A stretch of 64,000 nt of DNA, taken from contig NZ_CP031168.1 in NCBI RefSeq assembly GCF_022354825.1, positions 186,001 to 250,000 on the forward strand. Direction: 5' to 3'. Of the stretch, positions 1 through 7,956 are shown in pieces. The translations under genes were made by a program, and so were the position numbers. The notes beneath the pieces are model-generated. The model made no database searches, had not been told where the DNA came from, and worked only from the letters and a program-made list of their open reading frames with translations. Each line of letters begins with the position of its first letter. Position 1 is the stretch's first letter. Origin of the DNA: Paenibacillus sp. H1-7. Lineage in GTDB: Bacteria; Bacillota; Bacilli; Paenibacillales; NBRC-103111.

Positions 1-433
1 GCTTGACGACCTTGGGACAAGAGCGGCATAGGGCTGCGGTATCGTCGGTGCTGGCGTCGTCGACAATGACAATGTCGTCGACAAAACCGCACAGCTCATC
101 CAGCACATACCGCAAATACCGCCCGCTTTCGTTGCGAACCTGCATCATGGCCGTCAGCTTGTTTCCGGCCGACTTGCGCACCAGGCGCATGGACCGGACC
201 GCCCGCCCGTTCGGCAGGCTTGCCGCTGCCGTTGATACCGGCTCCCATCCGTATGACCCGGGTTTGCTGATAAGCGCGTCCGGCCCGGTTTTTTCTTCAG
301 CGGGGAGAGGGGGCACACTCGACTGAGCCTGTTCGTGTTGTAGCTCGTGTTCCTGCTCCCGTTTCGCTTCCTTAGTCCATGCTTGTTCATCTTGCTTTTT
401 CGGCTCCGGTGTTTCCTTGCTGTTATCGTTCAT
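1..433 (-). CDS. Family 2 glycosyltransferase, N-terminal part (runs off the window)
   Basis: Only the first 144 codons are present; the 3' end lies beyond position 1. The first 75 or so residues are charged and low in complexity (rich in E, K, Q) and look like a disordered extension. A GT-A type nucleotide-sugar fold then begins: LTAMMQVRNESGRYL is the usual entry strand of GT2 enzymes and VIVDDASTDDT is the donor-binding strand with its Asp pair. The ATG follows GGAGGAG with good spacing and lies inside the last 11 bases of the upstream gene, so the two are probably translated together. Family members transfer sugars in the cytoplasm to surface polymers or proteins. The acceptor cannot be told from this fragment. 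Confidence 0.75.
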   Translation of the reverse strand, partial: MNDNSKETPEPKKQDEQAWTKEAKREQEHELQHEQAQSSVPPLPAEEKTGPDALISKPGSYGWEPVSTAAASLPNGRAVRSMRLVRKSAGNKLTAMMQVRNESGRYLRYVLDELCGFVDDIVIVDDASTDDTAALCRSCPKVVK

Positions 434-1688
434 TGGCCACTCCTCCATTCCCGCTATCGCTTATCCGGTCCTGCAACCGTTCCAGTCCTTCTTCCAGCGC
501 ATCGATCTCTACGATATGCGCCAGCGCCTCTTCCTCGTTCAACGCTACCTCCAAAAACAGTCGTATCGCTTCATGCCGCCGGCCGCGCATGGACATCACC
601 GTTCCCGTCAGCAGCTTGTGAGCCTTTACGTCGGAGGGACCGAGCCGTTCTTCGGGGGTTAAGCATTCGAGCGCCGCCTCCATCCAGCCCGCATCCAGAC
701 AAATACGCATCCGTAACCGTCGGGCTTCCGTGTCGAATGCTCCCGAGAGCGCTGCCAGAGCACTTTGGTAATCGTCATTCAGCCGAAAAACTTCCGCTTT
801 GGCCAGATCGGGGCGGTCTTGCTCCATCCATCGGCACAGCTGCTCATAGCTCTGCCTCTCTTCCTCCGATACCGCCGTAATGCCATAGACATGAATCGCT
901 TCTTCCAGCTCATCGTTCTGCGCATGGACGGCCGACAGAAACCGGTAATGCGTCGTAAGGCTGCTCCCGTACCCCTCCGTTACGGAGGCTTGCCGGAACG
1001 ATTCGATCAGATGGGGTTTGGCCGACGGGCGGCCAAGCAAATATTCATACACCGCAAACAAAAAAGAAACCGTCTCATGCGGGCCCGTCTGCTCGCGGAG
1101 AAGCGAGTAATAGTCCTCGCGCAGCACCCATTGCACGGCTGCAGTCTTCGCCGCGCCGCCTGGTTGTTCATGCGTCAGATCGCCGATGCACCGCAGGAAC
1201 AGCACCTCGTAATCGCGCAAGGGTATTTGCTCGGTGCCGATCGTTACGGTCGCTGAAGCGGAAGGGTCTTCGCCGGTTAGCAGAAGAGCTGCGCTTGTAC
1301 GAAGGCTTAGCTCCAAATAACGCGTTTCGGATTCGGTGCATACGAGATCGGCGATAGCCGAGAGCTGAGCCCAGCATTTTTGCCATAAGTACGTCTCTTC
1401 GTCCATGGTTAGATGGGGGAGCATCACGACCAAACGGTGGGGCCGCAATGCCGCCACGGTCCTGACCCAATAAGGGTGAGTGACGATAACCAATGCAGGT
1501 TGGTTGAAGATGGCGGGCACATCGTCCACAGTGACAGCTTGCAAAGCCTCCGGCCATGGTACCGGTTCCGGCGCCGATCCGGTTACATAATAAACGGGGC
1601 GAACGGTTTGTAACACGGCCGCCAGCTTTTGATAAGGAAACTGCCCCCAACTGCAGTGGGGGAAAATAACAACCGGTATGCTGCTCAT
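423..1688 (-). CDS. TPR-like protein with glycosyltransferase-like N-terminus
   Basis: About 421 residues. The first 150 residues resemble a Rossmann-type half (alternating strands such as PVVIFPHCSWG and LVIVTHPYW, then ADLVCTESE, like the acceptor-side half of GT-B enzymes). No clear donor-binding motif follows. The rest is mostly helical with repeated A-rich helix pairs (ALAALSGAFD, AALECLTPEE, EAIRLFLEVAL) that look like degenerate TPR repeats. I start it at the ATG preceded by GGAGAAGG at 6-base spacing; an ATG six codons upstream has AAGGAGG at a poorer 12-base spacing. It overlaps the next gene by 11 bases, so it is probably a partner of that glycosyltransferase. Exact function is not known. 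Confidence 0.6.
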   Translation of the reverse strand: MSSIPVVIFPHCSWGQFPYQKLAAVLQTVRPVYYVTGSAPEPVPWPEALQAVTVDDVPAIFNQPALVIVTHPYWVRTVAALRPHRLVVMLPHLTMDEETYLWQKCWAQLSAIADLVCTESETRYLELSLRTSAALLLTGEDPSASATVTIGTEQIPLRDYEVLFLRCIGDLTHEQPGGAAKTAAVQWVLREDYYSLLREQTGPHETVSFLFAVYEYLLGRPSAKPHLIESFRQASVTEGYGSSLTTHYRFLSAVHAQNDELEEAIHVYGITAVSEEERQSYEQLCRWMEQDRPDLAKAEVFRLNDDYQSALAALSGAFDTEARRLRMRICLDAGWMEAALECLTPEERLGPSDVKAHKLLTGTVMSMRGRRHEAIRLFLEVALNEEEALAHIVEIDALEEGLERLQDRISDSGNGGVANER

Positions 1689-2010
1689 GTGATACCTTCT
1701 CTCCATTCGGCAACTGTGCCTCCTTGATCAGCTAGATCATAGGGCATAGCTCCGGAAGCATTCATTCCATCTTATGGGGAGAATGCGGTGTGGTGACGAC
1801 TACGGAGAGGAAAACGGCTTCGGCGGTGCGGCCATTTTGAGCGTAAACATATGCAAAGGGCACACATGCATGGGCAGTCATGACAATTAGCCTTTCCCGG
1901 TTGGGCTGCCCAGCGCATTCCGCTTTTGAGCAGATGTAATGAACAATAGTTACCAGCGGGAGCCTGGGAAAGGGATTCAAGCTTGTGCAATCGAATGGCC
2001 GGAAAAATTG
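1689..2010. other. Intergenic region without a convincing gene
   Basis: This stretch separates the glycosyltransferase pair from the ABC exporter terminator. A 72-codon minus-strand reading frame (1762-1980) exists but has no good ribosome binding site, no recognisable domain and an erratic composition, so I do not call it. The promoter of the minus-strand glycosyltransferase operon should lie here, but I cannot identify a convincing -35/-10 pair. Confidence 0.4.
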
Positions 2011-2053
2011 AAAAAACCCTCCGCTGCACTGTTATCAGTGACGGTGAAGGGTT
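2011..2053 (-). terminator. Rho-independent terminator of the ABC exporter operon
   Basis: Read on the minus strand, arms AACCCT and AGGGTT enclose a long imperfect stem whose tip is CACTG with a four-base loop; a run of six T follows directly. It sits about 125 bases after the stop of the downstream ABC gene. Confidence 0.8.
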
Positions 2054-2177
2054 GGCCGCTTATGTTTCCATTGTTGATTGCCATTGTTGATTACCTGTAT
2101 GCCGGTTCAAAAGTACCGCTGCTTATGCTCTGCGCTGCCTGCCGCAAGAACTTCCCAAGCGGGAGGGCAACAGCGCG

Positions 2178-4055
2178 TTAGCCGACGCGCTTGAACTGGC
2201 TATTGTATAAGTCGCAATAGAAGCCGCCTTGATCGAGAAGCTGCTGGTGCGTTCCGCGTTCGATGATTTCACCGCCGTTGATGACGAGAATTTGATCGGC
2301 CTCGCGGATCGTGCTCAGCCTATGTGCGATAACGAAGCTCGTGCGTCCCTTCATCAAGGAATTCATCGCTTCCTGAATGTGCATCTCGGTCCGCGTATCG
2401 ACGCTGCTGGTCGCTTCGTCGAGAATAAGGATCGCGGGATCGGCGAGAATCGCCCGCGCTATCGTGATCAGCTGCCGCTGCCCTTGGCTCAGGTTGCTGC
2501 CTTCCGCCGACAGCACAGTTTCGTAGCCTTGCGGCAGCTTGCGGATAAAGCTGTCCGCATTCGCCAGCTTGGCGGCGGCTTCGATCTCCTCGTCGGTGGC
2601 GTCCAGCCGGCCGTACCGGATGTTCTCGCGGATCGTATCGGAGAACAGGTAGGCGTCCTGAAGCACGATTCCGAGCTGTTGGCGCAGCTCGTCTTTGTCC
2701 AGCCGGTCGATCGGCTGCCCGTCTATTGTAATCGTCCCCTGCTGAATATCGTAAAAGTGGGTCAGCAGGTTGATGATCGTCGTTTTGCCGGCACCGGTAG
2801 GCCCGACCAGCGCGATCGTTTCGCCCGGCTTGGCCGTGAGCGACACGTTTTTCAACACGGGCACATCTTCATTGTAATGAAAATGGACCCGATCCAAAAT
2901 GACTTCCCCTCTGACCTGGGGAATCGCCTTTTGCTCCGAGCGGTCTTCGTACTCGGTTTTCGTATCCATAATCTCAAACACACGCTCAGCCCCGGCCACG
3001 CCGGATTGAATCATATTGAACTGGTTGGCCAGCTCATTGATCGGACGGCCGAACTGCTTGGAGTAGTTCAGGAAGCTGACGATGATCCCTATCGTCGTCA
3101 TGTCGTTGATAACCATCCAGCCCCCGACGGCGGCAAGCAGTGCGAAGCTCAGGTTGTTGATGACGTTCATGACCGGCCCGATCATCCCGCTGAAAATTTG
3201 CGCTTTCGTCCCAACGTCCCGCAGCTTGTTATTAATATCGCTGAACTGCTCGATCGATTTGCGCTCGCGCCGAAACGCTTTGACCACCTTTTGGCCGGAT
3301 ACGGTTTCTTCGATAAACCCGTTGATTTCGCCCAAATGCTTTTGCTGGCCGGAAAAGTAGCCCCGGGTATTACTCGCGATTTTGCCCGTAATGAACATAA
3401 CGAGCGGGATGGTGACCAGACTGAGCAGCGTCAGCCACAGGTTCAGCCCGAGCATAAAAATCAAGGCGCCTACGACCGTAATGACGCTGGAAATCAGCTG
3501 TGTAACGCTCTGATTGAGCGTATTGGATACGTTCTCGATGTCGTTGGTCGTCCGGCTCATCAGCTCTCCGTGAGTCTTGCTGTCGAAGAAGCGGAGCGGC
3601 AGCTTCTGGATCTGCGAGAACATATCCTCCCTCATTATCCGGACGGTGCGCTGAGAGACGCCTGTCATCACGTAGGCTTGAATCCAGCTCATCACGGCAC
3701 TGGCGACATATACGCCAAGCAGTAACAAACACAGCCCTACAAGCCCGTTATAATCGCGCGGGATAATATACCGGTCGAAGGATAGCCCGATTAAATAAGG
3801 GCCGATGAGCGCCAAGCCGGAGCTCAGTATCGCCAATAGGACTACGAATATAAGTCCTGCGCGCTGCCGGCTCAAGTAGGCCCACATTCGTTTCAGGGTC
3901 GCCCATGTGTTCTTGGGGCGCACCTTGGCCATCATGCCGCGGCCAGGACCTCCCGGACCGCCGCCCATCGGGCCGCCCATACCCATAGGAGGACCCATCG
4001 GTCTCATCCCGGCATTCGGTTGGCTATGCGATTCATTGCGGTTATGCTCAGCCAT
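2178..4055 (-). CDS. ABC exporter subunit with canonical ATPase site residues (heterodimer partner 2)
   Basis: 625 residues: a Gly/Met/Pro-rich N-terminal tail (about residues 15-42), a six-helix exporter membrane domain, then a nucleotide-binding domain. Walker A is GPTGAGKTT (near 420), the signature is LSQGQ instead of LSGGQ, Walker B ends LILDEATSS with the catalytic Glu, and the switch is IAHR with its His. The partner has the opposite pattern, so the two should form an asymmetric heterodimer of the BmrCD/LmrCD/TM287-288 type that exports drugs or lipids across the membrane. The ATG follows AAAGGGGG and overlaps the end of the upstream subunit gene by eight bases, implying coupled synthesis. 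The substrate is not evident. Control by the MarR protein encoded first in the operon is likely. Confidence 0.9.
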   Translation of the reverse strand: MAEHNRNESHSQPNAGMRPMGPPMGMGGPMGGGPGGPGRGMMAKVRPKNTWATLKRMWAYLSRQRAGLIFVVLLAILSSGLALIGPYLIGLSFDRYIIPRDYNGLVGLCLLLLGVYVASAVMSWIQAYVMTGVSQRTVRIMREDMFSQIQKLPLRFFDSKTHGELMSRTTNDIENVSNTLNQSVTQLISSVITVVGALIFMLGLNLWLTLLSLVTIPLVMFITGKIASNTRGYFSGQQKHLGEINGFIEETVSGQKVVKAFRRERKSIEQFSDINNKLRDVGTKAQIFSGMIGPVMNVINNLSFALLAAVGGWMVINDMTTIGIIVSFLNYSKQFGRPINELANQFNMIQSGVAGAERVFEIMDTKTEYEDRSEQKAIPQVRGEVILDRVHFHYNEDVPVLKNVSLTAKPGETIALVGPTGAGKTTIINLLTHFYDIQQGTITIDGQPIDRLDKDELRQQLGIVLQDAYLFSDTIRENIRYGRLDATDEEIEAAAKLANADSFIRKLPQGYETVLSAEGSNLSQGQRQLITIARAILADPAILILDEATSSVDTRTEMHIQEAMNSLMKGRTSFVIAHRLSTIREADQILVINGGEIIERGTHQQLLDQGGFYCDLYNSQFKRVG

Positions 4056-5814
4056 GGGCCAACGCCCCCTTTCCTAGCTGGGAATGATAAATGTCCCGGT
4101 ATTCCGGACTGCTCTGGATCAATTGGTCGTGCGTCCCTTCGGCGACGATGGCGCCTTCTTCCAATACGATGATCGTATCGGCATCCATCACGGATGAGAT
4201 CCGCTGGGCGATGACGAAGCAAGTGCTCTCCTGCATGAGCGACTTGATCGCAGCCTGAATGCGCGATTCGGTGCCCAGATCGACGGCGCTCGTGCTGTCG
4301 TCGAGAATAAGAATAGGGGGCCTGAGAAGCAAAGCGCGCGCAATGGAGATCCGCTGCTTTTGCCCGCCGGACAAGTTAACGCCCCGCTGCCCGAGCACCG
4401 TATCGTAGCCGTCCGGCATTCCGGCGATGAAATCGTGCGCCTGAGCGGCCTTCGCCGCCGCTTCGACCTCCTCCTGAGTGGCGTCCGGCTTGCCGAAGCG
4501 GATGTTGTCGCGAATCGTTCCCGTGAATAGGATCGCCTGTTGAAGCACCATGCCGATATGGCTTCGCAGATCGTCAAGCGGAATTTGACGGATGTCGGTT
4601 CCGTCAATAAGAATTTTTCCCTTCGTCGGATCGTATAGACGGGGGATGAGGCTGACCAGCGACGATTTGCCCGAGCCTGTAGCGCCGAGAATGGCGACGG
4701 TTTGCCCTGGCTTGGCGGTGAAGTTTATCGTCTTGAGAACAAGCTCCTTTTGCTCGGTCAGCGTATCGGTGCCGGTAGCTGCATCGGCGTTATATGCGAA
4801 CGATACCCGGTCGAACACAACCTCGCCGGCCTTTATGGCGCCGGTCTTCGCGTTGCCGGCGTCGGCAATTTCCGACTCTACGTCAAGCACCTCGTTGATC
4901 CGGTCGGCGGAAGCTTTGGCACGAGAGACGAACATCAGCATCATGCCTACCATTAGCAGGGAGAACAGCACCTGCGTCACATAGTTGACGAACGCGATCA
5001 AATCGCCGACCGCGAGCGACCCGCCCCAGGTGAGATTGCCGCCGTACCACAGGACGGCCACGATGCTTGCGTTCAAGATCAAGGTCATCACCGGCATGTT
5101 CAGCGCGACAATCCGGGTAGCCTTCATCGCGAAATCGGTATAGTCGTCGTTAGCCTTGCGGAACCTGCTGTTCTCGAACCGGGCGCGGACGAATGCCTTG
5201 ACGACCCGAATGCCGGCCAAATTTTCCTGCATGACATTATTGACGTTGTCCAGCTTGCTCTGCACCTTGGAGAACAAAGGAAAGGCATAGCGCACGAGCA
5301 AATACAGCACGAGGAACAAAATCGGAATGACGACGGCCAACACCGCCGCCAGCCGGTAACTGATCGTTACGGCCATAATCAAGCTCCCGAGAGCGAGAAA
5401 CGGGGCGCGGACCAGAATGCGCAGTGTCATTTGGACCAGCGTTTGCATTTGCACCACATCGTTCGTCAGCCTTGTGACGAGAGAGCCTGCTTTGAACTGA
5501 TCAAGATTGCGAAAAGAAAACGATTGCACTTTCTGAAACAGCTCCTGCCGCAGATCGGCTCCGAAATGCTGGGAAGCGATACTGGAAAATACCGTACATC
5601 CGAGTCCGCCCAGCAGCCCGATAAGCGTCAAGCCTATCATGATCAGGCCGGTTTGTTGAATGTGGGCCAAGTCCCGCTGCATGACGCCTTCATTCACGAT
5701 GCTCGCCATCAGCTTAGGCTGAAGCAAATCCATGTAGACCTCAATGAGCATCAATAACGGAGCTAACAGAGCGGATTTCCAGTAAGGCTTTATAAAACGG
5801 ATCAATTTCCACAC
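4048..5814 (-). CDS. ABC exporter subunit with degenerate ATPase site residues (heterodimer partner 1)
   Basis: 588 residues with a six-helix membrane domain (residues 1-320) and a C-terminal nucleotide-binding domain. Walker A is GATGSGKSS (near 376) and the signature LSGGQ is intact. Walker B ends LILDDSTSA, with Asp in place of the catalytic Glu, and the switch reads IAQR, with Gln for the usual His. These two replacements are the hallmark of the non-hydrolysing site in heterodimeric exporters and match the altered LSQGQ of the next gene. The start is GTG with GAGGTG upstream. It lies 29 bases after the MarR gene and overlaps its partner by eight bases, so all three are probably one operon. 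Confidence 0.9.
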   Translation of the reverse strand: MWKLIRFIKPYWKSALLAPLLMLIEVYMDLLQPKLMASIVNEGVMQRDLAHIQQTGLIMIGLTLIGLLGGLGCTVFSSIASQHFGADLRQELFQKVQSFSFRNLDQFKAGSLVTRLTNDVVQMQTLVQMTLRILVRAPFLALGSLIMAVTISYRLAAVLAVVIPILFLVLYLLVRYAFPLFSKVQSKLDNVNNVMQENLAGIRVVKAFVRARFENSRFRKANDDYTDFAMKATRIVALNMPVMTLILNASIVAVLWYGGNLTWGGSLAVGDLIAFVNYVTQVLFSLLMVGMMLMFVSRAKASADRINEVLDVESEIADAGNAKTGAIKAGEVVFDRVSFAYNADAATGTDTLTEQKELVLKTINFTAKPGQTVAILGATGSGKSSLVSLIPRLYDPTKGKILIDGTDIRQIPLDDLRSHIGMVLQQAILFTGTIRDNIRFGKPDATQEEVEAAAKAAQAHDFIAGMPDGYDTVLGQRGVNLSGGQKQRISIARALLLRPPILILDDSTSAVDLGTESRIQAAIKSLMQESTCFVIAQRISSVMDADTIIVLEEGAIVAEGTHDQLIQSSPEYRDIYHSQLGKGALAHG

Positions 5815-5843
5815 AGCCTTGCACCTCGCAATTATTTTGTCGG

Positions 5844-6293
5844 CTAAACAGTTTCTTCGATCTTTTTCAAGTTATCGTGCATATGGAGCAGGAAGCGGCG
5901 CAGAAGCAGCTTCTCCTCCGGCGTGAAATCTTCGAAGCAGCGAAGCTCCAGGTCCTGCATTGTATCCTTGACAGCCTGGATCGCCTCATTGCCCTGCTCC
6001 GTCAAGTAGACGCGGGAAATGCGCTGGTCCCGTTCGTCCGGCTTGCGCTGGACCAGACCGGTCTTCTCCATGCGCGTCAGCATTACGGTCAAGGTTGCCG
6101 GCTTGATCCGCAGCTTCTTGGCGAGCTCCTTCTGACTCTGGCCGTCCTCCTCCGACAAGCGGAACAGGAGAGGAGGCTGTCCGGGATACACTTCGATTCC
6201 TTTCTCCTGAAGCAGCAGGTGCAGCGTATGGCGGTGGAGTCTCATGGTGTGGGACATCATATGGGTGAGCGATTCGAACTGGCTGCGATGCAC
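5844..6293 (-). CDS. MarR-family transcriptional regulator
   Basis: 149 residues, the usual MarR length. The winged helix is visible: SQKELAKKLRIKPATLTVML is the helix-turn-helix, followed by RMEKTGLVQRKPDERDQR and a wing ending VYLTEQG. Long helices at both ends provide dimerisation. The start is a GTG six bases after GGAGGAG; no ATG is as well placed. As first gene of an operon with two ABC exporter subunits it is expected to repress them and itself and to be released by a ligand that the exporter removes. A palindrome just upstream is a candidate operator. The ligand is unknown and there is no obvious redox cysteine in the N-terminal part. Confidence 0.88.
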   Translation of the reverse strand: MHRSQFESLTHMMSHTMRLHRHTLHLLLQEKGIEVYPGQPPLLFRLSEEDGQSQKELAKKLRIKPATLTVMLTRMEKTGLVQRKPDERDQRISRVYLTEQGNEAIQAVKDTMQDLELRCFEDFTPEEKLLLRRFLLHMHDNLKKIEETV

Positions 6294-6315
6294 CGGGTCT
6301 CCTCCTTTATTTAAT

Positions 6316-6327
6316 TAGTCGGCTAAT
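6316..6327 (-). promoter_or_regulatory. Candidate MarR operator
   Basis: TTAGTCGGCTAA is a 12-base palindrome with one mismatched pair, located 23 bases upstream of the GTG of the MarR gene in AT-rich sequence where its promoter must lie. MarR proteins bind short dyads of this size in their own promoters. The assignment is inferred from position and symmetry. Confidence 0.4.
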
Positions 6328-6493
6328 ATAAATTGTAAAACAGTGACAACAATACCGTCAACCCGTTTCTTGAAATATGGGTAAAGGGGCAAAATGGTTG
6401 TTCCCTGTAAAAAAATCATTCGGCTATGTAACGGTAAAGCCGTGGCAATCGTCAAATCGTATGATGCTGGAAACGGTAGAGGAGGGCTGCACG

Positions 6494-7396
6494 GTGAAAG
6501 CGTGTCTTATTGTACTCGTTTGCGGGATGATGACGGTCCTGACAGCGGCACAGGTCAGCGCGGCACAGCCTGTTCAGGCTATGATAACGCCGGCCAAGTT
6601 TCAATATGACGGGGAAAGCAGCGGTTTGGGAAACGATAATCAGCCTATAAGCTACGATGGAGAATTGGATGAGCCGGCTCGATGGATAACCGAGAGAATG
6701 GGATTCCACATCGAATCCGAGGGCGAGAACCGCCTCGTTTACATCAGCTTTGGCAAGCTGGATATTACCGATCCGCGGGTCAGGGGCTTCAAAACAGGCA
6801 ATTTGCTGCTCAGTCGGGATACGACGGTTCCGGGGATCGAACGGACCCGGGTTACCGGGCAGTTAAAAGTGGGGATAGCGGACTCGGAGCAAGTGAAGGT
6901 AAAAGCAAGTCTTTCCTTTTACAACGATAAGCATGAGCTGCTTGGCGAAGTGCCGCTGGATGGCGACTACCGGCTGCTTGGGACACACAAGTTCGAGAAG
7001 GTCGTCTATGGCGACCCGAGGCGGTATGCCAGTGTGGAGCTGCGGGTTCATTCAATGAACGACCGTCTTGTCACAGATGAGCCGCGGGTTCCTTTGACGG
7101 AAATAGTGAAGGATGATCTGCGCAGCGTATCCCGAATCGAAATCCGTTACGGACCTGTAATGCTGCTCGAGGTGCGGGAGGAATCACGGATTCGGGCTAT
7201 TACCGATAAGCTGAGGGAGATGAAGCTGGTGAAGTCTTTTCATCAAGAACCGATGAGCGGTTATTTGTTTTATATGGATATTTATACCGACGGGCACAAG
7301 ATCCGCTACTCCACAGGGCTAAACTTCGATGGAGTATGGTACGACCCGAATGAGCAAACGGATAGCTTCAATCAGTTTATTACCAGCCTGCAGTAA
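6494..7396 (+). CDS. Secreted protein of unknown function
   Basis: 300 residues from a GTG preceded by GAGGAGGG. Starting here puts a clean signal peptide at the N-terminus (hydrophobic core LIVLVCGMMTVLTAA, cleavage likely after VSA); longer starts upstream would bury it. The mature part is rich in strands, with no catalytic motif I recognise. A region around residues 60-200 looks like a beta-sandwich (DITDPRVRGFKTGNL, VKVKASLSFYND). The last 80 residues (VREESRIRAITDKLREMK, then a Tyr-rich strand) resemble small domains found in other Bacillales exported proteins. It stands alone between divergent and downstream regulators, so context gives no role. Confidence 0.65.
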   Translation: MKACLIVLVCGMMTVLTAAQVSAAQPVQAMITPAKFQYDGESSGLGNDNQPISYDGELDEPARWITERMGFHIESEGENRLVYISFGKLDITDPRVRGFKTGNLLLSRDTTVPGIERTRVTGQLKVGIADSEQVKVKASLSFYNDKHELLGEVPLDGDYRLLGTHKFEKVVYGDPRRYASVELRVHSMNDRLVTDEPRVPLTEIVKDDLRSVSRIEIRYGPVMLLEVREESRIRAITDKLREMKLVKSFHQEPMSGYLFYMDIYTDGHKIRYSTGLNFDGVWYDPNEQTDSFNQFITSLQ

Positions 7397-7470
7397 ACGA
7401 GAGGCGCTGGTGGAGCAATACGCTGTCTGTTCAAGGGGGAACAAGGCGCAGTACCGGGCATGGAGCCATG

Positions 7471-7507
7471 TTGACAAAACAGTTGTTTGTAACTACAATC
7501 ATTACAA
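7471..7507 (+). promoter_or_regulatory. Sigma-A promoter with overlapping dyad, upstream of the Rrf2 gene
   Basis: TTGACA (7471-7476) and TACAAT (7494-7499) are separated by exactly 17 bases, an almost perfect housekeeping promoter. The inverted repeat TTGTAA (7487-7492) and TTACAA (7502-7507), nine bases apart, brackets the -10 box. That placement suits autorepression by the Rrf2-type product of the next gene. The promoter is seen directly; the operator role is inferred. Confidence 0.65.
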
Positions 7508-7536
7508 GTTAAAGCTAACGAAGGAAGATGAGCCTC

Positions 7537-7956
7537 ATGACGATAAGCAGCCGTTTTGCCGTTGCCATACACATATTGTCTCTGCTTGAGATTAATAAAG
7601 ACGGGCGCACAACGTCGGATTTCATAGCCGGAAGCGTCAATACGAATCCTGTGGTCATCCGCCGGATTATGGGCATGCTGAACAGGGCGGGGCTCGTCAT
7701 AACGAATCCCGGCGTTGCGGGTGCATCGTTAGCCCGGGATAAAGAACGGATTACACTGCTCGAAGTGTACCGTGCGGTGCAATCGGATCAGCAGGAAGAG
7801 CTGTTTGCCATTCACGAGCAGCCGAATCCCGAGTGCCATGTAGGACGCAATATTCAAGGCGCATTGGAAACCACGTTCCACCGGGCGCAGCAAGCCATGG
7901 AGCAGGAGCTCGATAAAGTGACTTTGGCGCAGATCATCGATCAAATGACGGAGTAA
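7537..7956 (+). CDS. Rrf2-family transcriptional regulator
   Basis: 139 residues. It begins MTISSRFAVAIHILSLL, the typical first helix of Rrf2 proteins, followed by the winged helix (VNTNPVVIRRIMGMLNRAGLV, then a wing GVAGASLARD) and a dimerisation helix. Only one cysteine is present in the region where iron-sulphur members carry three (ECHVGRN), so it resembles the YwnA/CymR-like members without a cluster. I prefer the ATG nine bases after AAGGAAG; an ATG three codons earlier abuts that site. It probably represses itself through the dyad in its promoter. No co-transcribed target is visible, since a terminator follows directly. Confidence 0.85.
   Translation: MTISSRFAVAIHILSLLEINKDGRTTSDFIAGSVNTNPVVIRRIMGMLNRAGLVITNPGVAGASLARDKERITLLEVYRAVQSDQQEELFAIHEQPNPECHVGRNIQGALETTFHRAQQAMEQELDKVTLAQIIDQMTE

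Noticed and set aside
1762-1980. A 72-codon minus-strand frame in the gap after the ABC exporter terminator
   Set aside because: It has no convincing ribosome site, no domain and an irregular composition. I treat it as chance.
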